A stretch of 64,000 bases of DNA from Stenogyne calaminthoides (lineage: Eukaryota; Streptophyta; Magnoliopsida; Lamiales; Lamiaceae), in NCBI GenBank assembly GCA_037126765.1, contig JBBCBC010000022.1, positions 16,087,758 to 16,151,757 on the forward strand, written 5' to 3'. The notes under the pieces are model-generated. The model was not told the DNA's origin. It saw only the letters and a program-made list of their open reading frames with translations, and made no database searches. Shown here piece after piece: positions 45,644 through 57,133 of this stretch. A program made the translations under genes and the position numbers. Within the stretch, counting starts at the first letter, position 1; each line of letters opens with the position of its first letter.

Positions 45644-47357
45644 TGTTGGGGAATTAATTGCCTGGATCTATTCGGGATGAATATTTAAATACAAATTTAA
45701 TTCTAACAATTATTACTAGCATGAATTAATCCTATATTAATTCAAATAATAATTCAACAACAAATCATGCATATAAACAGTTCACATAAATTCTACGCAT
45801 GCGGAATTGCTACGGGTTTATGTGAACTAACCTCTCGGAGTGACAACCATTGAGAAGATGGATCCCGTTCACACGAACACACCAAAAGACCTTCTCAAGT
45901 ATTCCCTTATCCTTGTTCAACAATCCGGTGGTAGGAACTCGCATACAATTTAACAAAAGGAAAAATAAAATTATGTTGCACCACCTTTGTGGATTTCTAA
46001 TTTTTCCAACACATGGAATTGCACTTGGGGATGAAAAATTCATCCCCTATTTATAATACTAGGGGTGGCCGATTTTTGCACTAGGAATAAGATGGGAAAA
46101 TCTTTTTCCTGCTCTCCAAGAAATCTTGAATATATCCAATATATTCTTTTCTCCATATATAGAGTATTCCACAAAAATTCCAACTCCCTATATTAAGGAT
46201 TTTTCGAAAATATCACATTAAATAGGGAAGAAATTGGATCTTTGACTTTTTTTGAATTTATGGGATATTCTTGTATTCCAAGAATACATATTCCATAAAA
46301 TCTTTCCAAGAAAATCAAGAAAATCTTTTCTCTTTCATCCTTCAATGTTTTTCAAAAAATTATGAAAAAATTAGCAACAACAATTTATTTTATTTTAAAC
46401 ACCTTTTCAGTTATTAGACATTGTGTGTGGGCTACTTGAGGGGCCTTTAGGAGAATTAAGATTGGACCTTCTAATGGACTTTGAATATCTAATATTGAGC
46501 CATAATATTATTCAACTCCATAAATATTAATTAATCCCACTACATAATTAATATTGCACTATCCATCTTAACCCATATTACTGTTAATATGGCTCCCGGT
46601 TATTATTTCCCGTGTTTAAGATTATCTAGCCCATTAATTAATTCAAGCAACTGAAATAGCTTTCTATTAATTAATATCTTTTGTCTTTGGTCAAGGAACG
46701 GTTCAACATTATTATCCATATCGGAAACTAATTCCACTTGCAAGATTTGGTATGATAAATCTTATGAACCTCCCAAGGGGGCAAATCGAACAAGCGTACT
46801 TGCACACGATTCTTCGTATTAAATCTTAGCAATCGCATGTGACCAATAATATTGCCCAAGATATAAAGTATTGAATCTCATTGATTCTCTACCCGTCATA
46901 AGTCAAAGCAATAATTACTAACCACACACGATCCTATTTAAAGGACGAAGATTAAGAAATAACGAACCACTGAGGTCTAATTCTTCCTAATACAGTGCTG
47001 ATGAATTTATCCTCCCGTAGGTCCTATTCAGTGCATCAGTCATGCACTAGTGTAATCTCTTGGTCAAGACAAGTCAATCTGAGCCTTACACTTCAACCTT
47101 TCACGATGGATTGTTCATTTCCATCTAGGTTGTGAACAACGTACTTTTAGTTACAAGGGACTGTTAATTTAATCTTCTGTGATCTGGTATCACTAAATTA
47201 ACTACAATGTAACACGTACTATTTATTGAATGTTATGCGAAGAAATATATGTAACATTCAATGATATTTAAAGCATCAGTGATAAATAATTTATTTCAAT
47301 AAATAAGACAGAAATTCAGTTTGGTTATACAAAGTAAAAACATACTTTCCAGTATAA
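45644..47357 (-). repeat. CopC 5' LTR (about 1,714 bp, outer end clipped)
   Basis: Pairs with 22695-38295. A TATAAATA box is at 46048-46055. The outer end reads TTATACTGG directly after Gyp1 sequence, without the TGTTGGGG start seen in the 3' LTR. Confidence 0.92.
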
Positions 47358-48616
47358 GCTATTGGTGCTACCACTGTCAATCAAGATGTTTAGCTTCTTT
47401 CTTCCAACATTTCCAGTGATTTTAAGTGTGGCATTTGATTTGTTCTTTATCAATGCATGAACATATATTTCACCATGATTCTCTTCCCTTGATTCATCAT
47501 TAACAACATTTCCCTCATTGTTATGTTCTTCTTCTACAATGATCAGGTTAAACTGCTTATTCTTGCACACATGACCATAAGAATATTTTTCATCACAATG
47601 AAAACATAGTTCTAAGGCCCTTATTTTCTGGTATTGTGAATCACTGATCGTTTTATATTGAATGGCATTACTGTTTACTTCCTCTTATTGTTGTTACTGG
47701 GGCTGGTATTGTTACTGTTGGGATTGTTGCTATGATTGTTGTTAGAGAACTTGCCTTGGTTGTTGTAGTTTGGCTTAGAACCAAACTTGTTCTTCTTACT
47801 CCAAATATCCAAGGCAGACTCTAGCATTTTAGCTGTATTGATGGCTTGAATGAGATCTGATGGTTTGAACAGCTGCACAGGGACCCTTAGTTCTTCTTTG
47901 AGTCCTTTTAGAAAGAAAGATGTGACAAATTCCTTGCTGAGACCAGGATTTTTGACACGAACTAGTGACTTGAGTTCATCAAACCTTTCCTGATACACAT
48001 TAACATCTTGAGTTTGTTGTAATCTTGCGAATTCCACCACGACATCCTCATTTCCAGGATTCAAAAACCTCTCCAAAATCATTTTGCAAAAATCCTGCCA
48101 CTCTATCTCATCTCTGCCCTCTACATACTCCATATACCAAGTATATGCCACCTCTACCATATAATATCCAGAGTGATACACCTTAGCTCCCTCACCCATG
48201 TGCATAATTTGAAAGAACCTGTTATCTTTCCTAATCCAACTTTGAGGATTTTCGCCACTAAACTCGGGAAACTTGAGTCGAACCGTATGATTATTGGCTT
48301 GTAAGTTCATTAGTCCGGTATTCTAATTATTGTTTCATAAAGGAGGGGGAGTATAGAAATATTCCCTGCCTTTCTCCACCTTCTTTTCCTCCTGTGATGA
48401 ATCCGCAGACCCCTGACCTCCATCTGTGGCTTTTTTCATCAGATATTCCATATTTTGGCTAATGCTCTTAACATTTTAGCCCACCGCTATTATCAAATCT
48501 TCTAGATTCTCGATTTTCTGCTCTACTTCTTTTACTCGTTCGTCGTTCTCCAAAAACACGTCATCGTGGTTCTTAATCATCTCAAATAGATCTTTCATTC
48601 GCGTACCCTCTGCCAT
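47358..48616 (-). pseudogene. Gyp1 gag and protease N-terminal half
   Basis: The gag start is ATG at 48616, with a predicted coiled coil over the first 50 residues, then stops near 48474 and 48335. The main block 48310-47675 is the retrotransposon gag domain (LKFPEFSGENPQSWI, then W-Q-D-F-C-K-M-I-L-E-R-F). An Asn/Ser-rich basic tail follows. After a frame change, 47570-47358 has a partly readable knuckle and the protease start LNILIDSGSTNS, which then runs into the CopC LTR. Confidence 0.9.
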
Positions 48617-48633
48617 TGTATCAGAGTGAGCAA

Positions 48634-48653
48634 GGAAATGACTCTAGATACCA
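48634..48653 (-). other. Gyp1 primer binding site
   Basis: Minus-strand TGGTATCTAGAGTC, an initiator tRNA-Met site with one extra base, two bases from the LTR end at 48656. Confidence 0.7.
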
Positions 48654-48655
48654 CT

Positions 48656-48787
48656 TGTAATATCCCAATTCTCAATTACGTGCGCAAAATAGCAATAACA
48701 CAGTAAACAAGTGTAACAGGGGAAGGCTTAATTAATAATCAAAATAACAGAGACTCTAATTCAGAAAGAAGAACACAACGGTGCTAA
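48656..48787 (-). repeat. Gyp1 5' LTR stub
   Basis: 132 bp aligning with 12383-12512, cut at 48787 by the CopE LTR. The remaining 500 bp or so are absent from the window. Confidence 0.88.
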
Positions 48788-50602
48788 GTTGGGGTTATAG
48801 TTGAAAGTATGCTTTTACTTTGTATAACCAAACTGAATATTTGTCTTATTTGCTGAAATAAATTATTTATCACTGTTGCTTTAAATATCATTGAATGTTA
48901 CATATATTTACTGCATAACTGTTCAATAAATAGTACGTGTTACATTGTATTTAATTTAGTGATACCAGATCACAGAAGATTAAATTTACAATCCCTTGTA
49001 ACCAAAAGTACAGAATTCACAACCCAGATGGAAATGAACAATCCATCGTGAAAGGTTGAAGTGCAAGACTCAGATTGGCTTGTCTTGACCAAGAGATTGC
49101 ACTAGTGCATTATGATGCGCTGAAAAGGACCTACAGGAGGATAAATTCTTCAGTATTGAATATAGAAGAATTAGACCTCAATGGTTAGTTATTTCTTAAT
49201 CCCCATCCCTTAAATAGGATCGTATGGAATTAATAACTATTGCTTTGACTTATGATGGGTAGAGAATCAATGTGACTCAATACCTTATATCTTGGGCAAT
49301 ATTATTAGTTACATGACGATTGCTAAGATTTAATACGGGGAATCGTGTGCAAGTACGTCTTGCTTGATTTTCCCCCTTGGTGGGCTCAGAAGTTTTATCA
49401 TACCAAATCTTGCAAGTGGAATTAGTTTCCGGTATGGATCATAATGTTGACTGACCTTACTCCAAGGAAAATGATATTAATTAATGTGGAGCTATTTCAA
49501 TTGCTTAAATTAATTAATGGACTGGATAATCTTAAACACGAGAAATAATAATCGGGATCCATATTAACAGTAATATGGGTTAAGATGGATAGTGCAATAT
49601 TAATTATGTAGTGGGATTAATTAATATTTATGGGCTTGAATAATATTGTGGCTCAATATTGATAATTCAAAGTCCATTGGAAGATCCAATCTTAATTCTC
49701 CTAAAGGCCCCTCATGTAGCCCAAAGATAAAGTCCAATAACTCAAAAAGATGTTTAAAATATAATAAATTATTGTTGCCTAATTTTTCTATTATTTCTTA
49801 AAATAATAAATAAAAGAGGGAGAAAGATTTCTCTGAATTTTGTTATGGAATGAAGATAATTATTTTTTTTGGAATACAAGATTATCTCATTAAATTCAAG
49901 AAATCTCCCACTTGGTTATTTATTAAGTAAATTTCGAAAATTTCAAGATAATAAGGAGGAGAAGATTTTGTTGGGATTTATTTTGGGAAATAGAAATAGA
50001 ATATATTTGATATATTCAAGATTGTTTCTTTGAGAAGAAGCAAGAAATTTCCCAATAACCCCTAAAATTTTCGTCCCCCCTATATATAAATAAGGGATAA
50101 ATTTTTCTTCTCCATGATAACACAGAAATTAATTTTTTGAAAAAATATCAGTGTCGACAAAATATCAAATATTTTGAAACGTCGACAATTTGTGTTTTTT
50201 TCGAAAAAGGTTTCAATTGAGTGCAATGCAATTCCATGTGTTGGAAAAATTAGAAACCTAAAAAGGTGGTGCAACATATTTTTTTTCGCTTTTGTTAAAT
50301 TGTTCGCGAGCATCTTTCCTCCGGATTGTTGAACAAGGACGAAGGAATACTTGAGAAGACTCTTTGGGTTTGTTCGTGTGAACGGGTATCCATCTTCTCA
50401 ACGGTTGTCACTCCAAGAGTCACGTAAACTCCTAGCAATTCCGCATGCGTAGGATTTATGTGATGAATTTGTATGCATGATTTGTTGTTGAATTATTATT
50501 TGAATTAATATAGGATTAATTCATGCTAGTAATAATGGTTAGAATTAAATTTTATATTTAAATATTCACCCCAAATAAATCCGGGTAATTAATTCCCCAA
50601 CA
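48788..50602 (+). repeat. CopE 5' LTR (1,815 bp)
   Basis: GTTGGGGTTATAG to AATTCCCCAACA. A TATATAAATA box is near 50082. About 100 extra bp at 50105-50225, absent from CopC, contain an inverted repeat TGTCGAC...GTCGACA around 50150-50190. Confidence 0.92.
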
Positions 50603-50604
50603 CC

Positions 50605-50616
50605 TGGTATCAGAGC
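50605..50616 (+). other. CopE primer binding site
   Basis: TGGTATCAGAGC, perfect. Confidence 0.92.
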
Positions 50617-52013
50617 CTCGGTTTCGGGCTCTGAATTTAAATTGTAATTTAATTCATTTTTTATTAAATTTAAAATTGGATAGTAGAATTGCTAGATCTT
50701 TTTTGCAGATATCCAATTGTCATGGTATTTGAAGAATGTTTATTTATGCATGCATATAAGTGTGTTTTTAATTTGATTCGTTTGGATTCATTTTGCCTCG
50801 TGAGAAAATCCACGAGTAGATTAGAATTTTTTGATTCGTTCAATGTAATAGACTAGTCTAGATCTACGTTTATTTCTTTTTTATAAATAAATTATAACCG
50901 GATCGGGAACGAAGACGGAGATGAAGAATTAAAGACGGATTCGAAACCGGGCGCAGGCAGCGTGGGTCGTGCAAAACGTGCCAAGGGAGGCAAGTGTGGA
51001 ACGCGACGCTTTGCAGCGCCGGGGCGAGGATGAGGCCGAGGGCTAAGACGTCTTGGGATCCGGCGTTCTGCGACGGGCGTCTTGACGGCATTGTCTTGCG
51101 ATCGGGCGAAAGAAAAGTAGCGCTGCGCGTGCACGTGCACGAACCCCGACGGGCGCAAAGAAGCGCTGGATAAGCCGACGCCGTGGCGGGCGCAGTGATG
51201 TGGGCGGCGAAGTGGCAAGTGTGGATCTGAAAGATGTGCTTGCGGGATCTGCCGAGGCCAGCCGAAGGTGGCGGCGTCGTCTTGGTGCTAAGGCGTCTTG
51301 ACCTTGCCCCCAATCGACACGGCCGAGCGGGATGCAAGGTGTGCATCCCGACTCGCGAGCTGGTCAATACACGAGATGTGGCTTTACGTGGCAAAATAAT
51401 TTTCCCAAGGCGGTCGAGTGGGAGCTTTTCGAGACCAACGATGAAGGCTATGAAGATGATTTCTCAAGATCAAGACATGACAAAAATTAATCGTGACAAT
51501 TGGATATATGTGCCCAATGTGTTTAAGTTTTTGTTTTGAAATCCATGATTTATTTATTTGTGAATTCTTTCGGAGAAATTCCCCCATGGGACGGCCAGAA
51601 GATAGCTTTCACATGAATAAATTCCATAGGATGATTGTGAATTATTATTACTGGCGACGATTACCCTCCCCACGAGGCTCGTTCAAAACGATATAATAAT
51701 TATGTATTTAATCATGATTATTACTTAGGTATATAATTAATATGCATATACTTACCCGAAAATCCCTATCAATTTTATGTTGGTCAAGAGGGAGCCAACT
51801 ATTAATTTAGACATTAAAGGTTTGTAACTGTTTTCTTGTTTGTAACCTGCTTGAATGTGTTTAAATAATGACCCACCCCACGTGACTTATTTAAACTGTT
51901 TTGAGATGTTGGCTGATGCATGTTCATATTTTTTGGAGATTTTAATATGATTCATGTGATCGAATTATGTGATAATTTTGTGTTTATACAATAGGTATTT
52001 ATTTCAGTTCAGC
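50617..52013 (+). other. CopE leader with CpG-rich block
   Basis: Homologous to the CopF and CopC leaders on either side of a CpG-rich block (about 50930-51420) whose own sequence is quite different. The conserved short frame W-E-L-F-E-T-N-D-E-G-Y lies near 51420-51460. Confidence 0.7.
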
Positions 52014-52800
52014 ATGTCGCAACCTTTTAATCCACTGTTAATATACTTAAATTCAATAGAATTATTTAGGAAATTATGTTTATTGAAAACGATAACTTAT
52101 GATTGTCCTAACTGCACAAAAACACAAGTGGATTCTTGACACCAAAAAATCAGATGAGCCAATTGACGAGTCAAAAAGTCAGGGCTCGTCAGATCATCTT
52201 GCGAGAAATATTGTCGCTGAAAATGGTGGAAAACATCCCCTTAAGGGTTTACGTCCTCAAAATTGATGGCTCATCTGAACAAACTTGAGGTTCTAGGTAC
52301 AAATTATGATCTGGAGGCCCAGATTAATATGGTACTCCACTCTCTGCCCAAAAGGTTTTGAGCACTTTGGCCTCTCAAGCTGATTTGTTGCAAGCTTTGG
52401 TCTCGGCAGAGACGTTGATGAGGCACCAAACTCAAAGCGTAGACGGCAAGTGGTCCGTCTTCATCTTCTAGGCGAAGTGAAGGCAAAAGAAGAAGAGGAC
52501 AAAAAGCCATAAGCAATCAAACTCAACTGTTGCCTAGGGCAATGGTAAGATGAGGGATGCTGGTGGTGTCAAGGAAAATCCAAAGGGGAAGTGTTTCAAC
52601 TGCGCTGAAAAAGGGACAATGGAGGTTTGCCTGTTCCAAACCCAAAAGGGCCGGAAAGAAAGGTAATTCTCATGTGCTAGTTGTTGAAACTTGTTTAGCG
52701 GTGTATACTTCTCCATTCGTGGGTAGTTGATACGGAATCCACTGATCATGTTTGCTTCACGGGTTCAAGCGGACCCGGCAACTTAGTGGGAGTGAGATCC
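52014..52800 (+). pseudogene. CopE gag and protease remnants
   Basis: MSQPFNPL at 52014 is the gag start, but most of the capsid region is deleted. Short pieces follow, including a start of a zinc knuckle C-F-N-C near 52590 whose reading is lost after five residues, and a scrambled protease region near 52720-52760. Extensively decayed. Confidence 0.75.
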
Positions 52801-52827
52801 TTATCACACTGGGCAATGTTATGAAAG

Positions 52828-52972
52828 TAGCAATTATTGCAATGCTACGTAAATAGCAGATATTTCAAAGCTAAGTAAGTAATAGTTATTGAAATGCTAC
52901 ATGATTAGTGGTTATTGCAATTCTATGTAAGTAGAGGTTACTGCAGTGCTACGTAAGTAGTGCTTAAAGCAG
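52828..52972 (+). repeat. 26-bp minisatellite inside the CopE protease region
   Basis: About five imperfect units of the type GTTATTGCAATGCTACGTAAGTAG. CopC has a single corresponding sequence (minus strand near 43137-43155), so the array arose by expansion inside this copy. Confidence 0.85.
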
Positions 52973-53084
52973 TGGGAGAAGTGCAGCTGTCTTTTGAAAG
53001 CAGAGTTTTAAGAGACGTTCTTTATGTTCCCAGTTTTAGAAAGAATTCACTTTCAGTTTCTAAAGTTTTTTTGATGAATACTTA

Positions 53085-53690
53085 GTTTCTTCTAATAAGA
53101 ATGACATCATTTATCGAAATGATGAGTGTATCTATTATGGGACATTGATGAACAATCTCTATACTATTAAAATTGCACACCACACGCAAAATACATCCTA
53201 TAACACATCGACTATTTTACATAAAAGAAAGCGTTCTTCAGACGTGAACGAAACACTTCTATGGCATCTGAGACTAGGTCATATTAATCTAAAAAGGATC
53301 CAAAGGTTGGTTCAAGATGGTTCATTGAAGTCACTCCGGGTTGAACCATTTCCAGCCTGCGAATCGTGTTTGGTGGGTAAGATGACCAAGAGGGCAGTTG
53401 GAGCCAAGGGAATAGAGACAAAGAAGTGTTAGAGATTGTTCACACTGACGTATGTGGTCCAATGTCAACCAAAGCAAGAGGAGGTCATGAGTATTTCGTT
53501 ACTTTTATCGATGATTACTCAAGATTTGGGTACATTTTCTTTATGAAGCATAAATCTGAGACCCTTTGATAAGTTCAAAGATTTTAAGGCTCAAGCAGAG
53601 AATCATAGGGAAAAACGTATCAAGTCTCTACGTTCTGATCGTGGAAGCGAATACCTCAGCGATGAATATTGAACTACTTGTCAGATGAAG
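53085..53690 (+). pseudogene. CopE pre-integrase and integrase core
   Basis: ETLLWHLRLGHINLKRIQRL with C-E-S-C-L (53245-53380), then in the next frame a VHTDVCGP motif near 53440, an F-I-D-D-Y-S stretch and S-D-R-G-S near 53640. Frameshifts occur at about 53430 and 53565. Confidence 0.88.
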
Positions 53691-54046
53691 GGATTGTATC
53701 CCTGTTGACTGCACCCGAAACCCCTCAACAAAATGGGGTTACAGAACGAAGAAGCAGAACTCTTTTAAAAATGGTCAGATCAATGATGAGTTATGCTGAT
53801 CTACCAAAATCATTTTGGGGTCACGCCTTAGAAACAACGGCTTACATTCTAAACCTAGTGCCATCCAAATCGGTTCCCAAAGCCCCTAAAGATTTGTGGA
53901 CTGGGTGCAAGCCCAGTTTAAGACACATGAAAATCTTGGGGTGTCCGGCATACGTGTTGGACAAGGAAACCGGTAAATTGGATCCACGATCAGAATTAAG
54001 ACTGTTTATAGGGTACCCCGAAGGAATGAAAGGGTGCATGTTCTAA
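53669..54046 (+). pseudogene. CopE integrase C-terminal part
   Basis: An open stretch of 125 codons with PQQNGVTERRSRTL (catalytic Glu present), SYADLPKSFWGHALETTAYI and GCPAYVLD. It gives the uninterrupted version of the region duplicated in CopC. Confidence 0.9.
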
Positions 54047-54103
54047 GGTCCCGAAGATCAAAAGGTGGTAATCAGTACGCAATTTAGATTTTTTTGAGGA
54101 AGA

Positions 54104-54622
54104 CTATATAAACGATAGAAAGCCCAGAAGTGAGATTGCCTTAGATGAGCTAAGATGACTTACCTCAATGCCAAGTGTACAAGTTGACCTACCAAGCGAC
54201 ACACTTACACAACCAGAACCTCGTCGTAGTGGGAGGGTTGTAAGACATCCCGAAAGATTCATTGGGATAGGAAAGTCATCGGACTTGGTCCCCGATGAAG
54301 ATGAATCAGACCCATGGACATACAATGTGGCAATCCAAGACAAGAATGCGAATTCTTGACAAACAACAATTGAAGCTAAAATGGGTTCTATGGATCATAA
54401 TACGGTGTGGGAGCTAGTCGAACCACTTAATAGGGTCAAACCCATTAGATACAAGTGGTTATATACAAGAGGAAAGGAGGACCGGACGGGTAGGTAGAGA
54501 CCTTCAAGGCTAGACTTGTGGTAAAAGGTTACACTAAGAAAGAAGGGATCGATTATGAGGAAACCTTTTCGCCTGTAGCCATGCTTAAGCTCATCCGTAT
54601 TCTCTTGTCGATAGCTGCACGT
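54104..54622 (+). pseudogene. CopE reverse transcriptase, N-terminal fragment
   Basis: Reads P-E-P-R-R-S-G-R-V-V-R-H-P-E-R-F, then D-H-N-T-V-W-E-L-V-E, then broken frames up to the segment preceding QMDVK. The element is cut here. Confidence 0.88.
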
Positions 54623-55265
54623 GTAACACCCCAAAAATTTTTAGCCAGTTTTTTTTAAACATCCATAAGAGATTTTTGTTACCAATACTTTAAAATTCAA
54701 ATTTATCTTTCAATATTTACAAGAGATATTTTTACCAAAATTTTATATTTTCCTCCAACTTCTTATCACTTTATGAAATTTACAAGAGATTTAAATTCCA
54801 AAATTTTCCAAGAAAACAGTGCAAGACCTACATGGGAGATTTTAAATTCAAATCTTAAATTTTATTTTAATCATTCTTTTATACATAAAAGGGTCAAACT
54901 TATTATTTTTTTAAAATTTATAATCCAGATTCGCTTTCAAATTCTAATTATTTAAAAAAAAAAAGATTATCAACATTAATATATGTTATGTTACAAATTT
55001 CGGCCGTCCCTTTCCTCCATATTAATTATTATTATTAATATATTTAATAGTTAGATATTATAAAAGATATATTCAAAATTTCAGTTTTATCTACAAGAAT
55101 CAAATCTCAAAATTTTCATGATATATTCAAATCTCAATTTTACTAGAAAATATATTTTCATCCCTGTAAATAGAGGCCTCTTTTCATGAAATCAAACCAC
55201 ATAAAATATTTCACATCACAAATTTGAGTTTCTCTTTGGATTAAAAGGTACCGACTCCTCGATTT
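54623..55265 (+). repeat. Gypsy-like LTR fragment
   Basis: Starts TGTAACACCCC, a common start of plant gypsy LTRs, is strongly AT-rich, and has a possible core promoter near 55163. No second copy lies in the window, so the assignment and right border rest on style only. Confidence 0.45.
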
Positions 55266-55724
55266 GCCGGTAATAATTTATTTTTCTTACCATTTTCATT
55301 GATTTAGCAGCAATAAGGAAATTTTCATCCTGCAAACGTTGAAGTACATTCAACCCTGTTGTCGTATCTTCAGCAAGACCACCATAGGTTGTACGCATCT
55401 TGTTCATGAGTGAAGTACTCATCTCTTCAACAACAGACTTAATTAGCTCATCTGTTCTAGTTTTCAACATATCTTCCAACAGCTTTGTTCTCAACTCAAA
55501 CTTCTTCTCCATTTCTCCCAACACATCTCTAGATATATCTCCCAATCTAGTATTTAACTCAGCAAGCTTAATATCAATAGTAGAAGACAATAAAGTTACA
55601 TGATCAGATGTCACCATTGATTCAATTGTTTTGCTCTGAGAAGTTTGTGCATCAGCAAGATTCGACACTTTGTCCACCAGGGGCTCAAGTCTTGTAATTT
55701 GATCAACAAGCAGCTCAAGAACTG
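55266..55724 (-). pseudogene. Displaced ORF3 fragment (coiled coil)
   Basis: Most of a 153-codon minus-strand frame (55677-55216). It is almost wholly alpha-helical with Leu/Ile heptads (LAELNTRLGDISRDVLGEME) and resembles the coiled-coil part of SireJ ORF3 near 61100-60850 in composition, spacing and repeated 'measure-like' helices. It is bordered by the gypsy-like LTR and CopG, so it is a fragment of a Sirevirus ORF3 brought here by rearrangement. The match is by eye. Confidence 0.5.
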
Positions 55725-57133
55725 TGTGCGATTAGTAGTTATTGCTTTGACTTATAAATGAGAAGAGAATAATTACGACTTCGATACCTTATATCTTGGG
55801 CAATAATATTGATTGCACGACAGTTGCTAAATTAATACAGAGAATCGTGTGCTTGCAATGTCTTGCTTGATTGGTCCCCTTGGTGGGCTCAGAACCTTTA
55901 TCATACCAAATCTTGCAAGTGGAATTAATTTTTCGGTATGGATAATAAAGCTGAGCTGTCCTTACTCCAAGGATAAATATATTAATTAACATAAAGATTT
56001 TCAGTGGCTTAATTAATTAATGGACTAAATAATCTTAAACATGGAAAATAATAACCGGGAACCATATTACTGTAATATGGGTTAAGTTGGATAGTTCAAT
56101 ATTAATTATATAGTGGTATTAATTAATATTAATGGGCTGGATTATATTGTGGCTCAATATTGGAATTCAGTAGCACATTGGAAGGTCCATCTTAATTCTC
56201 CTAAAGGCCCTTTAAGTAGCCCAATTAAAGTCCATTAAATAAAAGGTGCTTAAAATAAAATAAATATTTGATGCTTTATTTATCCTTAAATTTTCAAAAA
56301 TTATTAAAGGAAAGAGGGAGAAGAATTTTCTTGAAAATATTTATGAAAAGGAGATAATGTATTCTTGGAATACAAGATTATCCCATAAATTCAAGAAATC
56401 TCTCACTTGGCCTTTTCAATGGTATTTTTCGGAAAAAGGGGTAATAAGGAGGAAGAAAAATTTTCTTGGAAAAATTTTATGTAAAAAGATGTGTATTTTT
56501 TAATACAAGAATATCTCATACATTCAAGAAAGGTCCAATCTTGAAAATATTCTCCTTATTATTTTCGAAATATATGGGAATTTTGGGTGTGAGATTTTTA
56601 TGGAAAAATTCACATGGAAAGAAGAATATATGGGATATATTCAAGATTTATTGGAGATCAAGAAAAAAATCATTCCCAAACCCTTTAGCCCTAAACATTT
56701 CGAACCCCACCTCTATATAAATAAAGGGATGGTTTTTTTCATCCCCTACATTCCATGTGTTGGAAAAAATAGAAATCCACAAAGGTGGTGCAACAATTAT
56801 TTATTTTTTCTTTGTTTTATAAATTGTTCATTGGAGAACCTTCCACAGGGGTTAATGAACGAGGATTTGGGAATACTTGAGAAGGATTTTTGGTTGGTAG
56901 CCAGTTACTTGATCTTGTTCGTCTCAGCGGTTGTCTCTCCAACGGGTACCTTTACGTAAACTCCTAGAAATTCCACATGCTAGGATCTTTTACGTGAAAT
57001 ATTATTTGCATGTCGTTGTTGGATTAATTATTATTTGAATTCACTTAGGTTAATTCATGCTAGTAATAATTGTTAATTTAAATTTGTGTTTATGAGGTCA
57101 TCCCGATAGATCCTGGCATATGTTTTCCCAATA
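55725..57133 (+). repeat. CopG: CopC-family LTR fragment
   Basis: Begins inside the LTR (TGTGTGCGATTAGTAG) and follows CopE 49210-50600 to an altered end, TTTTCCCAA. A TATATAAATA box is near 56714. No primer site follows it. Confidence 0.85.

Larger units (their letters stand above)
22695..47357 (-). mobile_element. CopC: copia element inserted in the Gyp1 protease, itself holding SireB and SoloD
   Basis: The 3' LTR is 22695-23530 plus 37423-38295 (split by SireB) and the 5' LTR is 45644-47357. The internal region 38296-45643 has leader, gag, protease, integrase, RT and RNase H on the minus strand, with the RNase H cut by SoloD. The right boundary lacks the first bases of the LTR (TGTTGGGG) and the expected duplication, so a short deletion removed that end. 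It is the same family as CopF, CopE and CopG. Key active-site residues of RT and integrase are changed. Confidence 0.93.
12383..48787 (-). mobile_element. Gyp1: chromodomain Ty3/gypsy element, split by LINE and CopC
   Basis: Removing CopC (22695-47357) brings a gag and half a protease on the right (48616-47358) next to the other half of the protease, RT, RNase H, integrase and chromodomain on the left (22694-19404). Outer parts are LTR sequences at 12383-13002 plus 19364-19403 (left) and a 132-bp stub at 48656-48787 (right). The two LTRs share sequence such as the run around ATTACGTGCGCAAAATAG. RT before integrase and a terminal chromodomain place it among plant chromoviruses. The right LTR is cut off by CopE. 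A left target-site candidate is GTGTT (12378-12382), with no right partner. Confidence 0.9.
48788..54622 (+). mobile_element. CopE: 5' half of a CopC-family copia element
   Basis: LTR, primer site, leader, gag, protease, integrase and the first part of RT in order on the plus strand. It ends abruptly in RT at about 54622, where a gypsy-like LTR begins. The LTR lacks only its first T next to Gyp1. All coding parts are frameshifted. Confidence 0.9.

Noticed and set aside
22695..47357. Interpreting 22695-47357 as two separate copia elements
   Set aside because: The LTR halves, polypurine tract, primer site and the Gyp1 protease halves on both sides fit one element with later insertions.
48788..50602. 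CopE LTR as the 5' LTR partner of CopF across Gyp1
   Set aside because: If Gyp1 had simply inserted into one element, the sequence after Gyp1 should resume inside the leader, but it starts at the LTR end instead.
50870..51394. 174-codon minus-strand frame in the CopE leader
   Set aside because: Antisense to the leader, inside the GC-rich block, with no homologue in sister copies.
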